A DNA stretch of 64,000 nucleotides from Oscillospiraceae bacterium (lineage in GTDB: Bacteria > Bacillota_A > Clostridia > Oscillospirales > Oscillospiraceae): assembly GCA_015068055.1 (NCBI GenBank), contig SVLG01000001.1, forward strand, positions 15,964 through 79,963. Reading direction: 5' to 3'. The position numbers and the translations under genes are program-made. Positions 56,245 through 64,000 of this stretch are shown in pieces; within the stretch, counting starts at the first letter, position 1, and each line of letters opens with the position of its first letter. Below the pieces are notes generated by a model. It worked only from the letters and a program-made list of their open reading frames with translations. It was not told the DNA's origin and made no database searches.

Positions 56245-57480
56245 ATGAGTATTACAAAACGGCAGAAAGGTGCCTTATGGAACGCTCTCGGCAGCACCAT
56301 GTACGGCGCCAACAGCTTCATCATGCTGGCGCTGGTCAGCCGGGTCGGCACCGTGGAGGAGACCGGTTATTTTGGCATCGCTTTCACCACCGCCCAACTT
56401 CTTTACATCGTCGGTCTGTTCGGCGTTTCCCATTACCAGATGACGGACTACGGCGAAAAGTACAGCTTCCGGAGCTACGCAAGGGCACGTTTCATTACCT
56501 GCGTTTTCATGCTGCTGTGCTGCGCTGCTTCCATTGTGCTGCTGGGCTTTACCGGAATCAAGCGCACCTATACCCTGGTGCTGACGCTGCTGATGCTGCT
56601 GAACGTGGTGGGGGAGCTGTTCCAGTCTCTGTTCTTCCAGAAAAACCGGCTGGATCTTTCCGGTTCAGCCCTCTTTTTCCGTACCTTTTGGCCACTTCTC
56701 CTCTTCTGCGCGGTGGTGCTTCTTACCCGCAGCATCCTGTTGGCGGTTTTGATGCAGACAGCTGCCAACCTGCTGATCACCATGTACTATGGCATCCGGG
56801 TCGCACCCGCGTTTATTGCAAAACCCAGCCCGGAAAAAAAGAGCGGCGATACCGCGTGGAACGTTCTGCGCGAGTGTCTGCCGCTGGCAGGAAGTTTCCT
56901 CCTGATGAATGTGGTCATCAACGCCTCCAAGTACGGCGTTGAATTCTGCATGGACGACACGGCACAGGGATACTTCAACATGATATTTATGCCCGCGCAG
57001 GTCATCAATCTGTGCTGCCAGTTTTTTTGCAAACCGTTCCTGAACCAGTATGCCCAGCTGCTTGCACAGAAAAAACGCATGGAGTTTTCTCATTTGCTGA
57101 AAACCCATCTGCTGCTTCTGGGTGGATTCACGCTGCTTGGCTGCGTGGCTGCCCGGCTTTTGGGTGTGCAGGTTCTGGGTTTTGTCTACGGAAAGGATCT
57201 GTCCACGCTGGAGTGGCCTCTGACGTTCATCATACTGGGGGGCGGTATATTTGCTCTTTGCCAGTTATTCTATTATATTCTGGTGATTATGCGTCGGCAG
57301 AAAGCCATCCTCGCCGTCTACATCGGGGCGGGAATCGTTTCCGCCGTTCTGGCCTTTGTTCTGGTTTCCGCTTACGGGATCATGGGCGCGGTGTTTGCCT
57401 TTGTCGAAACCCACGCGCTGATTCTGGCCGCCTATTTTCTGATTACCGCCGCATTCTTCCGCAGACAAGAGGAGATATAG
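56245..57480 (+). CDS. Wzx-like polysaccharide flippase
   Basis: 411 residues, about twelve helices, MATE-like oligosaccharide flippase family; starts with the typical soluble N-terminus and GSTMYGANSFIMLALVSRVGTVEETGYFGIAF. Base composition returns to the G+C-rich norm here. It probably exports the glycan unit assembled by this operon. Ends two bases before the acyltransferase gene. Confidence 0.9.
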   Translation: MSITKRQKGALWNALGSTMYGANSFIMLALVSRVGTVEETGYFGIAFTTAQLLYIVGLFGVSHYQMTDYGEKYSFRSYARARFITCVFMLLCCAASIVLLGFTGIKRTYTLVLTLLMLLNVVGELFQSLFFQKNRLDLSGSALFFRTFWPLLLFCAVVLLTRSILLAVLMQTAANLLITMYYGIRVAPAFIAKPSPEKKSGDTAWNVLRECLPLAGSFLLMNVVINASKYGVEFCMDDTAQGYFNMIFMPAQVINLCCQFFCKPFLNQYAQLLAQKKRMEFSHLLKTHLLLLGGFTLLGCVAARLLGVQVLGFVYGKDLSTLEWPLTFIILGGGIFALCQLFYYILVIMRRQKAILAVYIGAGIVSAVLAFVLVSAYGIMGAVFAFVETHALILAAYFLITAAFFRRQEEI

Positions 57481-57482
57481 CC

Positions 57483-58661
57483 ATGGAAAGGATGATAAGC
57501 AGGGAAGAGGGAATTTCCCCGCCGCCGCGCATTTTCTCTCTTGCCGGTCTCAAAGGTCTCGCTGCGCTGATCGTTTTTGCAAATCATTTCGGCGGCGCCT
57601 TTTTTGAAGCGGGGCTCCGCCCCTGGGAGCAGTTCCCCTGGCTCACGTTTTTCTTTAACGGAACGTTCATGCTGCATGTGTTCTACACTGTGAGCGGCTT
57701 ATTTACCGCCTATTCTCTGTTTCGCCGGGCGGGGCAGAAGCACAAATTCCTTGTACGGCTTATCAACCGGTACATTCGCCTTGTAATTCCCGTTCTGTTA
57801 ATCTGTTTGATCATCTGTCTGATGCAGCGGCTGGGCTTTTATGCTGCCTATGAGCCGATGAAAAGCATCACGCTTTCCACACGCGCTGAGCGCGATGCCG
57901 TGAATTACTACAGCATCTATCCCCTGTGGGAGGTTTTTGTAACCGCTTTCAAGGCGCCGCTTGTATCGACTACGAAGTTTACGTTTGTAATCTGGATGCT
58001 CCCCTATATCTTTCAGGGCTTTATTGTCTCGCTTATCTTTGCCCTGCTTGTCCGTTCCCGGAAGCCGGCGCTGGCAGTCTGCATGCTGCTTGCCGGCTGC
58101 CTGTTTCTGTGTATCACCGGCGATTTCCCGCTGGCCTCCTTCGTGATCGGCGTCCTGATTGCCTATGCTTACCTGCATCTGGATATAGAGAAGCCGCTTT
58201 TTCGTGTTCTTGGCGTGCTCGGCATGGCGGCGGCCTTTCTGGCCGGATCCCATTGGCCCGGCGATGAGGGGCGCAATGTCATAACCGCTTTGCTTTTGCG
58301 TTATCTCCCCCATTGCACGCCCCTTTATGTGGCGGGCGCGGCGGCTTTGGTGGCTGGCATTCTGATCCTCCGGCCACTGGAGAAGCTGTTTTCGGCCAGA
58401 CCCTTTGTTTGGTTGGGGAATACTTCTCTGGGCATATTTTTAACCCACGATATGTTCCAGATTGCTGTCGGCGCAAATGTTTTCCTGCTGGTATATCGGC
58501 TGAGCGGAAGCATGGCCCTCTCTCAGCTTGCGGCGTTCCTGATCGCTGCCGCGGGCACCCTGTGCGGTGGGTATGTTATATCGAAGCATCTGGATCCTCT
58601 TGTCGCCCGCATGCTTTCCAAAGCGTGGCGGCGCATTGGAATGGAAGAAAGACTCTCCTGA
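57483..58661 (+). CDS. Membrane acyltransferase (family 3, OafA-like)
   Basis: 392 residues with about ten helices. The N-terminal LKGLAALIVFANHFGG holds the family's key His, and the RYIRLVIPVLLICLI segment is the following Arg-rich helix. These enzymes O-acetylate or O-acylate surface sugars from a cytosolic acyl donor. GAGGAG lies upstream of the ATG at 57483. Co-transcribed with the flippase before it and the glycosyltransferase after it. Confidence 0.88.
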   Translation: MERMISREEGISPPPRIFSLAGLKGLAALIVFANHFGGAFFEAGLRPWEQFPWLTFFFNGTFMLHVFYTVSGLFTAYSLFRRAGQKHKFLVRLINRYIRLVIPVLLICLIICLMQRLGFYAAYEPMKSITLSTRAERDAVNYYSIYPLWEVFVTAFKAPLVSTTKFTFVIWMLPYIFQGFIVSLIFALLVRSRKPALAVCMLLAGCLFLCITGDFPLASFVIGVLIAYAYLHLDIEKPLFRVLGVLGMAAAFLAGSHWPGDEGRNVITALLLRYLPHCTPLYVAGAAALVAGILILRPLEKLFSARPFVWLGNTSLGIFLTHDMFQIAVGANVFLLVYRLSGSMALSQLAAFLIAAAGTLCGGYVISKHLDPLVARMLSKAWRRIGMEERLS

Positions 58662-58678
58662 CAGAAAAGGAGTTTGCC

Positions 58679-59710
58679 ATGGCTGCGATTACGGTTGCCA
58701 TCACAACGCACAATCTGGAAAAGTACATAGAGCCCTGTCTGCGGGAGCTGATGGCCCAGACCTTTCAGGACTTCGATATACTGGTCTACGATGACTGTTC
58801 CGCAGACCGGACCCGTGAAATTCTTGCGCAGTTCCAGACGCAGCCGGGCGATAAACTGCAGGTGATTTTGGGCAGGGAGCCCCAGAAGCTGCCGGCCAGA
58901 GCCCGGAACGCCATCCTGCGTTCCGGAAAGATCCGGGGCAAATACATCGTTTTTCTGGACGGCGATGACAGCATTGAGCCGGACTTTCTGGAGCAGCTTT
59001 ACACAGCGGCGGAGAGCCGCCATGCGGATCTGGCTCTCTGTGCCTATGACCGTTTCGAAGATGAGAGCGGCAAGGTGCTGTGTCAGGAGATGCGCGGATA
59101 TCCCCCGGTGTTTCAGTTGGGTGCGGCCGCTGCGCCCAGTCTGGCGCTGATCAACACATCGCTATGGAATAAGCTCATCCGATGCGATCGGCTGCAGGAG
59201 CTGTATATGCCGGAGTTTTCCGTTGGCGAGGACGCGGCCTTTCTCCAGTCGATTTATATGCGCTGTCAGAAAATCGCCTGTGTGGATCAGATTCTGATCC
59301 ACTATCGGGTCAGAGCCGGTTCGGTTATTTCCAACACCCCGGAGGAGAGCATCTACAGCTTTGCCCGGGAGCTGCACACTTTGTGGCTTGGTACATGCGA
59401 CAAATGGATGAAAGACAATCTGGCCTTCGCTGCGTTTATACATATCGGCTTGTCCATGCCGATACGGGCCTACGACAATCCGAACACCAATGTACGGGCT
59501 GTGCTGGGCTGGGTGCGTCGCTTTTTCTCCGAGGATTTTCATTGGTTCCGCGGAAATCCATACCTGAAACTCCCCTACTTGCTCGGTCTGGGATTTAAGG
59601 GAATTTGTATCTATGCTGCCCTGATCTGCCATAAGCTGCGTTGCTTCCCCCTCCTTCTCGGAGCATACAAAGCCGCAACAACGCTTTTGCATATGGACAT
59701 CAAGTTCTAA
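58679..59710 (+). CDS. Family-2 glycosyltransferase
   Basis: 343 residues, GT-A fold: VAITTHNLEKYIEPCLRELM, VYDDCSADRTREIL, and metal motif FLDGDDSIEPDFLEQ. The C-terminal 100 residues are helical with a hydrophobic stretch (LPYLLGLGFKGICIYAALICH). AAAAGGAG lies upstream of the ATG at 58679. Last gene of the second polysaccharide operon, followed by a terminator. Confidence 0.9.
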   Translation: MAAITVAITTHNLEKYIEPCLRELMAQTFQDFDILVYDDCSADRTREILAQFQTQPGDKLQVILGREPQKLPARARNAILRSGKIRGKYIVFLDGDDSIEPDFLEQLYTAAESRHADLALCAYDRFEDESGKVLCQEMRGYPPVFQLGAAAAPSLALINTSLWNKLIRCDRLQELYMPEFSVGEDAAFLQSIYMRCQKIACVDQILIHYRVRAGSVISNTPEESIYSFARELHTLWLGTCDKWMKDNLAFAAFIHIGLSMPIRAYDNPNTNVRAVLGWVRRFFSEDFHWFRGNPYLKLPYLLGLGFKGICIYAALICHKLRCFPLLLGAYKAATTLLHMDIKF

Positions 59711-59745
59711 CATCCGCCTGCATATCCCGCAGGCGGATGTTTCTT
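59709..59745 (+). terminator. Terminator of the second polysaccharide operon
   Basis: AACATCCGCCTGC (59709-59721), 7-base loop, GCAGGCGGATGTT (59729-59741), then TTCTTATATTTT. Confidence 0.85.
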
Positions 59746-59818
59746 ATATTTTGCAAAGAATATTTCCCCTCTCCTTGCAAACAATAGCAACGCAAGACAA
59801 AACAAGGAGAGAGACTAT

Positions 59819-60358
59819 ATGAAAGCAACCGGAATTGTCCGTCGCATTGATGACCTTGGAAGAGTCGTCATTCCCAAGGAGATCCGCCGCACCCTGCGCA
59901 TCCGCGAGGGTGACCCGCTGGAGATCTACACCGAAAAAGACGGCGAAGTAATTTTTAAAAAGTACTCCCCCATGGGCGAGCTCTCAGAGTTCGCCGGGCA
60001 GATTTGTGAAAGCGTCCACAAGGCCACCGGTACCCTCACCGTGGTCTGTGACCGTGACAGCGTCATCGCCGCCGCCGGCGGCGGCCGGAAGGAGTTGATG
60101 GAAAAACGTGTAAGCCATGAGCTGGAGCAGATCATGGAGGATCGCCGCTCCTTCTCTCCCGAAAGCGGCAGCGCCGCGGTGCCTCTGTTGGAAAATGGCA
60201 GCAGCTATACAGTTTCCGCTGCCGCACCCATTCTCTCAGAGGGCGATGTGCTGGGATGCATTGTTTTTGTGGGCCACAACGGCGTCGCCGCCACGGAACT
60301 GGAGCTGAAGCTGGCCCAAACGGTGGCTCTCTTTCTGGGGCGGCAGCTGGAGGGTTGA
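59819..60358 (+). CDS. spoVT: Stage V sporulation protein T, AbrB-type regulator
   Basis: 179 residues. N-terminal swapped-hairpin AbrB DNA-binding domain (1-50, MKATGIVRRIDDLGRVVIPK and RIREGDPLEIYTEKDG) and a C-terminal GAF-like domain (about 60-178), the SpoVT plan and length. SpoVT tunes sigma-G forespore genes and germination. AAGGAG lies about 8 bases before the ATG at 59819. I looked for a sigma-F/G promoter upstream (a GAATA and a CAAACAATA are present) but the match is too weak to call. Confidence 0.95.
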   Translation: MKATGIVRRIDDLGRVVIPKEIRRTLRIREGDPLEIYTEKDGEVIFKKYSPMGELSEFAGQICESVHKATGTLTVVCDRDSVIAAAGGGRKELMEKRVSHELEQIMEDRRSFSPESGSAAVPLLENGSSYTVSAAAPILSEGDVLGCIVFVGHNGVAATELELKLAQTVALFLGRQLEG

Positions 60359-60382
60359 GCAAAAGTTTTTCCAACTCAGGTG

Positions 60383-60411
60383 TTGACTTAAGGGCAAAAG
60401 TATGTTAATAT
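60383..60411 (+). promoter_or_regulatory. Promoter of the initiator tRNA gene
   Basis: TTGACT (60383-60388), 17-base spacer, TAATAT (60406-60411), 16 bases before the tRNA. Confidence 0.75.
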
Positions 60412-60427
60412 AACTCTTGCCCAATAT

Positions 60428-60503
<76 letters not shown>

Positions 60504-60508
60504 TATGG

Positions 60509-60547
60509 AAAACCCTGAAACCATAACGGTTTCAGGGTTTTCTTTTT
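60509..60547. terminator. Terminator after tRNA-fMet
   Basis: AAAACCCTGAAACC (60509-60522), loop ATAAC, GGTTTCAGGGTTTT, then CTTTTTT. Confidence 0.9.
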
Positions 60548-60630
60548 TGCTTTCGCAAGATAAAGTACACCGTCAAAAAACAGCCATTTAGCGCACATTT
60601 GGCGCACAAAGTACGGAAAAATTCTGCCGT

Positions 60631-62019
60631 TCACGCGTTTTCATGCCGTAAAAGCATGTCTGCAATACACTCCGCGGCCCGGGTTTTGGCATCCTCGATG
60701 AGGTGTCCGTAAATGTTTTCCGTGGTTGTGGGGGTGGCGTGCCCGAGCTGCTTGGACACGGTTACCGTATCCACTCCGTTGGCAATCAGCACAGAGGCAA
60801 CCGTGTGGCGAAAGGCATGGGGGTTGATATGAGGCAGCCCATGCCGCTTGGAAAAGTCAGAAAGCCATCCCGTGATGCTCTCCGGGTTCATGGATTCTCC
60901 GTTGTCCTTCGTGAAAACATAACCGGTTTCTACCCAGCGATCCCCATTTAGAAGCCTCAGCTGCAGTTGTTCTTTTCGATGCTTTTTCAGCAGTGCTACG
61001 GTTTCACAGGGAAGGCGAAGCAGGCGTACCGTCTTCGTCTTGGTGCTGTCTTCATAAACGCCCTTCTCGGGAGAATACAGCAGCGCAGAGCAAATACGCA
61101 CAGTGTGCTGTGTAAAGTCAACGTTTTCCCACTTGAGTCCCATGATTTCGCCGCGCCTACACCCGCTCACCAAAAGCAAGTGCGTGATAACCCGCCACTT
61201 GAGAGGCTCCGTCTCCAATGCGTTGAGAATCGCCGGCATATCCTGAGGCTGGAAATAGTTTACCTCTTTTGTTTTTGCCTTCGGTGGTGTGGCCTTGGCG
61301 GCGGCATTGTATGGAACAAGCATTTCCTTCTCCGCCTGAGCCAGCACTGTGCGTATAAAACGGTGGTGCTCCAGTATGGTCTTTTCACCCAATAACCCCT
61401 CGTCTGTTTCCAGTAAAAACAAACGCTCTGTCCTTTCACCCAACGCCTTTGCAATGGCCTGTGCCGATGCAAGGGCGATTTTCTTTTTTTGACAGGCCGC
61501 GGTGATAGTAGAAGCGCCGATGCCGGCAGCGGTGGCCAGAGCCACCCGAGTGAGCTTACGCTCATTCAGCAGTCTGGACAGGTCGACAGATGCCACAGCG
61601 GTTGTTCCGCGCTTGGAAACACCGGGCCGGGAGAGATCCGCATACAGTTTGTTGAGATGCTGAGGCCGAATCTCGGCCAGCTTCAGATGCCCGATCGCGG
61701 GATAGATGCGCTCGGTCAATTCGCGATACCGCACCAGTGTAAGGTGCTTGCAACCGCTTCTCTCCTTCAGCCCCAGAACATATTCGGCATACTGGGCAAA
61801 GGTCTGGCGGTTATCAACCTGATAACCGAGCTCTATTTCCCGTTCGAAATCCAGAGCAGCCCGTTGTACTTCTTTATTTATTTGACGCTCCGTCATTCCC
61901 GGCTCCGGTTTCCATGTGCGGTAATGACGAACCTGCTTGCCTTCAAGGTCGCGGCCTTTGGTTATGGTGATTTTATAGGTGACGCCGTTTTTGCCGTCAA
62001 TTTTCTTTATATTAGCCAT
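60631..62019 (-). CDS. int: Tyrosine integrase with an embedded XRE-like HTH
   Basis: 462 residues. N-terminal arm-binding region (1-60), SAM-like core-binding domain (about 70-135 and 205-245), catalytic domain (about 260-455). Catalytic residues: Arg in SGCRRGEIMGLKW, HxxR in HAFRHTVASV, and His/Tyr in LGHATPTTTENIYGH. Between the halves of the core-binding domain lies an extra 60-residue segment (about 144-203, SVDLSRLLNERKLTRVALAT, GIGASTITAA) that reads as a Cro/CI-type helix-turn-helix. Points at the tRNA 3' end. Overlaps the upstream small gene by 8 bases. Confidence 0.95.
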   Translation of the reverse strand: MANIKKIDGKNGVTYKITITKGRDLEGKQVRHYRTWKPEPGMTERQINKEVQRAALDFEREIELGYQVDNRQTFAQYAEYVLGLKERSGCKHLTLVRYRELTERIYPAIGHLKLAEIRPQHLNKLYADLSRPGVSKRGTTAVASVDLSRLLNERKLTRVALATAAGIGASTITAACQKKKIALASAQAIAKALGERTERLFLLETDEGLLGEKTILEHHRFIRTVLAQAEKEMLVPYNAAAKATPPKAKTKEVNYFQPQDMPAILNALETEPLKWRVITHLLLVSGCRRGEIMGLKWENVDFTQHTVRICSALLYSPEKGVYEDSTKTKTVRLLRLPCETVALLKKHRKEQLQLRLLNGDRWVETGYVFTKDNGESMNPESITGWLSDFSKRHGLPHINPHAFRHTVASVLIANGVDTVTVSKQLGHATPTTTENIYGHLIEDAKTRAAECIADMLLRHENA

Positions 62020-62383
62020 TTGTTCCTTCTTTGCGTGCTTGTTGAAAACGTGATGGGTACCGGCAAACTCTGTGACAGAATTTCATCACCGAATCGCTCA
62101 TGGAAGCAGCCGCACGTGTAGTATAAAGCATATTTGCAGAATCGACTGACAAAGTGATTTTTCCGTCATCCGTCAACGAGATGTCGTCATCATAGAGTTT
62201 ATAATATGAATTATCGCTGTATTTGAGCACAGTTCGAAGGTTCTCAAATATGATGGCAAGTTTTTGATATGGCCCATCAGAGGATAAAAAGAAGTCAATA
62301 AAAGCGGTGATTAAATCCCCGTGAGCGTGTCCTTCTTTTAAGCGTAGTACGGCCTGCGGAGATAACCCCAGCATATCGCACAC
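62012..62383 (-). CDS. Small hypothetical protein upstream of the integrase
   Basis: About 123 residues from a GTG at 62383. Begins VCDMLGLSPQAVLRLKEGHAHGDL, a helix-turn pattern that I have seen in integrase-linked small proteins but cannot name. The likely true N-terminus (MNALQFIPK) is in the next frame just upstream, joined only if one A is removed from a run of six at about 62385-62390. It may thus be frameshifted or the sequence may hold an error. Overlaps int by 8 bases, so the two are probably co-expressed. Confidence 0.6.
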   Translation of the reverse strand: MCDMLGLSPQAVLRLKEGHAHGDLITAFIDFFLSSDGPYQKLAIIFENLRTVLKYSDNSYYKLYDDDISLTDDGKITLSVDSANMLYTTRAAASMSDSVMKFCHRVCRYPSRFQQARKEGTNG

Positions 62384-62714
62384 ATTTTTTAGGTATGAAT
62401 TGCAAAGCGTTCATCCCTTCAGACCGGATGTTAGGTTACATCGTTTTAAATAATAGCAACGATTCAACGTTTCCAACGTTTGTTTTATATTGAGAATGTT
62501 TTCGCATTACTTCCGTAAAACAATGGCCTCGACATCGTTTCCGCAAGTTCGATGTTGCCATACCGGAACTTTTCCCAAATACTCTGGAGGATGCGGCTGA
62601 GCTGCGAATCCGACACGGTTTTTATTGACGCAGTCTGGACATAAGTGTATAGTATGGATTACAAAAGCGTCCGCTCCAATGCATAATATGATCGTTTTTT
62701 GAAAGGCTCGTGCC
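62384..62714. other. 330-base gap with AbiE promoter
   Basis: A+T-richer at its left part. It contains the AbiE promoter (62625-62653). On the minus strand an open stretch ending at 62507 encodes a cysteine-pair segment (LCPDCVNKNR) that might be the stump of a zinc-ribbon protein; I do not call it a gene. Confidence 0.5.
62625..62653 (+). promoter_or_regulatory. Sigma-A promoter of the AbiE operon
   Basis: TTGACG (62625-62630), 17-base spacer, TATAGT (62648-62653), about 60 bases before the AbiEi ATG. AbiEi antitoxins repress their own promoter at repeats; no clear repeat pair was found by eye. Confidence 0.75.
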
Positions 62715-63314
62715 ATGCACAACATCGACTATTACAAAAGCATATTTGAACAGTACGGAGGCATGATGCGCACCTCTCAACTGGCAGAGAACAAGGTGTT
62801 CTATTCTCAACGAGAGAAGCTCATAGAAGAGGGTTATATTGAAAAAGTTCGCCGCGGTTACTATCAATGGATCAACCCGGAAGACTTCAGTGAAGTAATG
62901 ACCATCACCCGTCTTTTTCCCGATGCAATCCTGTGCATGGATACTGCCCTGCGTTACTACGGCTACAGCGACCGTACACCCGGCGAGTGGCACCTGGCTG
63001 TCAGTAAAGACTCCCGCAAATCTCGCTTCCAGATCGACTATCCCTTTGTTAAGCCATACTACATGGAGCCAAAAATCTTGGAACAGGGTCTAACTATCGG
63101 GGAAATGGACGGACATAAGATCCGCATTTACGACAAAGATCGCCTGATCTGTGACTGTCTGCGCTATCGCAACAAGATGGACAAGGAAATTTTCAACAAG
63201 GCAATTCAGAACTATATCAACGACCCCACAAAGAGCATCCCCCGACTGCTGGAATATGCAGAAGCCCTCCGAGTGAAAAAGGTCGCAAAAGATTTGATAG
63301 GAGTGTGGCTGTGA
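62715..63314 (+). CDS. abiEi: AbiEi-family antitoxin
   Basis: 199 residues. N-terminal winged helix (about 1-55, FEQYGGMMRTSQLAENKVFY, LIEEGYIEKVRRGYYQW) followed by the AbiEi antitoxin domain (FPDAILCMDTALRYYGYSD, IRIYDKDRLICDCLRYRNKMD). In type IV systems AbiEi antagonises AbiEii without binding it and autorepresses the operon. The toxin gene starts on its stop codon (TGATG). Promoter at 62625-62653. Confidence 0.92.
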   Translation: MHNIDYYKSIFEQYGGMMRTSQLAENKVFYSQREKLIEEGYIEKVRRGYYQWINPEDFSEVMTITRLFPDAILCMDTALRYYGYSDRTPGEWHLAVSKDSRKSRFQIDYPFVKPYYMEPKILEQGLTIGEMDGHKIRIYDKDRLICDCLRYRNKMDKEIFNKAIQNYINDPTKSIPRLLEYAEALRVKKVAKDLIGVWL

Positions 63315-64000
63315 TGGCAGATATCGCTGCTTCTGTTCTGGCGAAACTGAAAAACAAATCCAAGGCAATCGGCATCAGCTATCAGCAGTGCCTGCAGCTC
63401 TTTTTTCAGGAAGAGTTTCTGCGCCGGCTGGCCGGCTCCCGATACGCCGAGAACTTCATTCTGAAGGGCGGTCTCTTCATCTACACTCTCACCAATTTTG
63501 AAAGCAGGGCCACCGTGGATGTCGATTTTCTGATGCGCGGTTTGAACAACGACCTTGCACGAATGGACGAGATCATCGCAGAAATTCTGGCTGTCGATAC
63601 CGGCAATGATTTTGTGACCTTCAAAGCCAAAAAAGCGGAACACATTGCCATTCAGCGCAAGTACCACGGCATCAGCACCCACATCACCGGCTATATTAAA
63701 AATGTCCGTGTCCCCTTCAACGTGGATATCGGCGTCGGCGATGTAATTGTCCCGCAGGCCGAGCGCCGCAGCATCCAGACACAGCTGGAAGGCTACGACA
63801 AGCCGGAGATCCTGACTTATTCTCTGGAAAGCACCATCGCCGAAAAGTTTGATGCTATCCTGCAGCGCTTTGAACTGACGGGCCGCATGAAGGATTTTTA
63901 CGATATTTATTACCTTTCCCAGACCTTTGACTTCGATGGCCTCAAGCTGCAGACAGCTATTCAGGAGACGCTGCAAAACCGTGGCACCGCTTATGAGAAG
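63314..64000 (+). CDS. abiEii: AbiEii-family nucleotidyltransferase toxin (3' end outside window)
   Basis: 229 codons visible; runs off the window. Starts MADIAASVLAKLKNKSKAIG. Nucleotidyltransferase motif FILKGGLFIYTL ... TVDVDFLM (Gly-rich loop and D-x-D), and the family segments SLESTIAEKFDAIL and RMKDFYDIYYLSQTF. AbiEii proteins modify tRNA ends and stop growth on phage infection. Translation is coupled to AbiEi by the one-base overlap. Confidence 0.92.
   Translation, partial: MADIAASVLAKLKNKSKAIGISYQQCLQLFFQEEFLRRLAGSRYAENFILKGGLFIYTLTNFESRATVDVDFLMRGLNNDLARMDEIIAEILAVDTGNDFVTFKAKKAEHIAIQRKYHGISTHITGYIKNVRVPFNVDIGVGDVIVPQAERRSIQTQLEGYDKPEILTYSLESTIAEKFDAILQRFELTGRMKDFYDIYYLSQTFDFDGLKLQTAIQETLQNRGTAYEK

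Larger units (their letters stand above)
60504..64000. mobile_element. Left end of a tRNA-integrated element (integrase, AbiE)
   Basis: Right after the tRNA-fMet 3' end come a terminator, a tyrosine integrase pointing towards the tRNA, a small unknown gene and an AbiE toxin-antitoxin pair. Integrase next to a tRNA 3' end is the standard layout of integrated plasmids, phages or ICEs. The other end and the second attachment copy lie beyond the window, so the element type is open. Confidence 0.75.

Noticed and set aside
59745..59818. Possible sigma-F/G promoter before spoVT
   Set aside because: Only weak matches (GAATA and CAAACAATA); expected from biology but not supported well enough.
62507..62725. 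Minus-strand frame with CPDC and a late Cys, like a zinc ribbon
   Set aside because: No ribosome site, overlaps the AbiE promoter and the AbiEi start; at best a stump, so not listed as a gene.

Overview
The window looks like chromosome of a G+C-rich, endospore-forming Clostridia member, most likely Oscillospiraceae-like (inference). Two sporulation genes support this: a SpoIVB-type serine peptidase (4129-5133) and SpoVT (59819-60358). Anaerobic redox enzymes add weight: a tungsten/molybdopterin aldehyde:ferredoxin oxidoreductase, an iron-sulfur flavoprotein and a RACo-like corrinoid activator. Shine-Dalgarno sequences are strong, sigma-A promoters are recognisable and short gene overlaps (ATGA) are common.

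Layout. 1-9.9 kb holds mixed single genes: two LysR regulators, an ornithine cyclodeaminase-like enzyme, a spore/cell-wall M14 peptidase, SpoIVB, a GNAT acetyltransferase with an elaborate leader, a GtrII-like membrane glucosyltransferase, a double flavodoxin protein and a PEPT-repeat lipoprotein. 9.9-15.1 kb (minus) is an operon of two aminoacyl-tRNA editing enzymes, purine nucleoside phosphorylase, an MTA/SAH deaminase, a PIG-V-like mannosyltransferase and a small membrane protein. 15.2-17.7 kb (plus) carries the RACo-like protein and MutY. 17.7-23.6 kb (minus) is an internally duplicated lipoprotein and a carbohydrate ABC importer. 23.7-25.9 kb is a MerR-led operon and an AEC transporter, followed by the stump of a lost sugar permease. 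26.3-32.8 kb (plus) is a PseI/NeuB-like nonulosonate synthase joined to a complete Dpp/Opp-type ABC transporter.

32.8-42.4 kb (minus) is a first surface-polysaccharide locus: two family-2 glycosyltransferases, a Wzx-like flippase, a PP-loop enzyme, a pyruvyltransferase-like protein, a ThDP enzyme, an epimerase and an AraC regulator. 42.5-47.7 kb (minus) is an acid/aldehyde/alcohol redox operon (AOR, MoaD-like, Fe-ADH, LrgA, LrgB) with a ThiF/MoeB-like E1 just upstream. 47.7-59.7 kb is a second polysaccharide locus, mainly plus strand. In its middle, about 52.4-56.2 kb, is an A+T-richer insert with LicD, an IspD-like cytidylyltransferase, an SDR and a ThDP enzyme split into two overlapping frames.

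From 60.4 kb an initiator tRNA-fMet gene is followed by a tyrosine integrase and an AbiEi/AbiEii toxin-antitoxin pair. This looks like the left end of an integrated element that runs past the window.

The most interesting points are the AOR-to-LrgAB operon, the LicD/IspD/SDR/ThDP module, the split ThDP enzyme with an internal ribosome binding site, the missing canonical start of the PseI-like gene, and the HTH domain embedded in the integrase. All functions are inferred from sequence motifs read by eye; no database search was possible.
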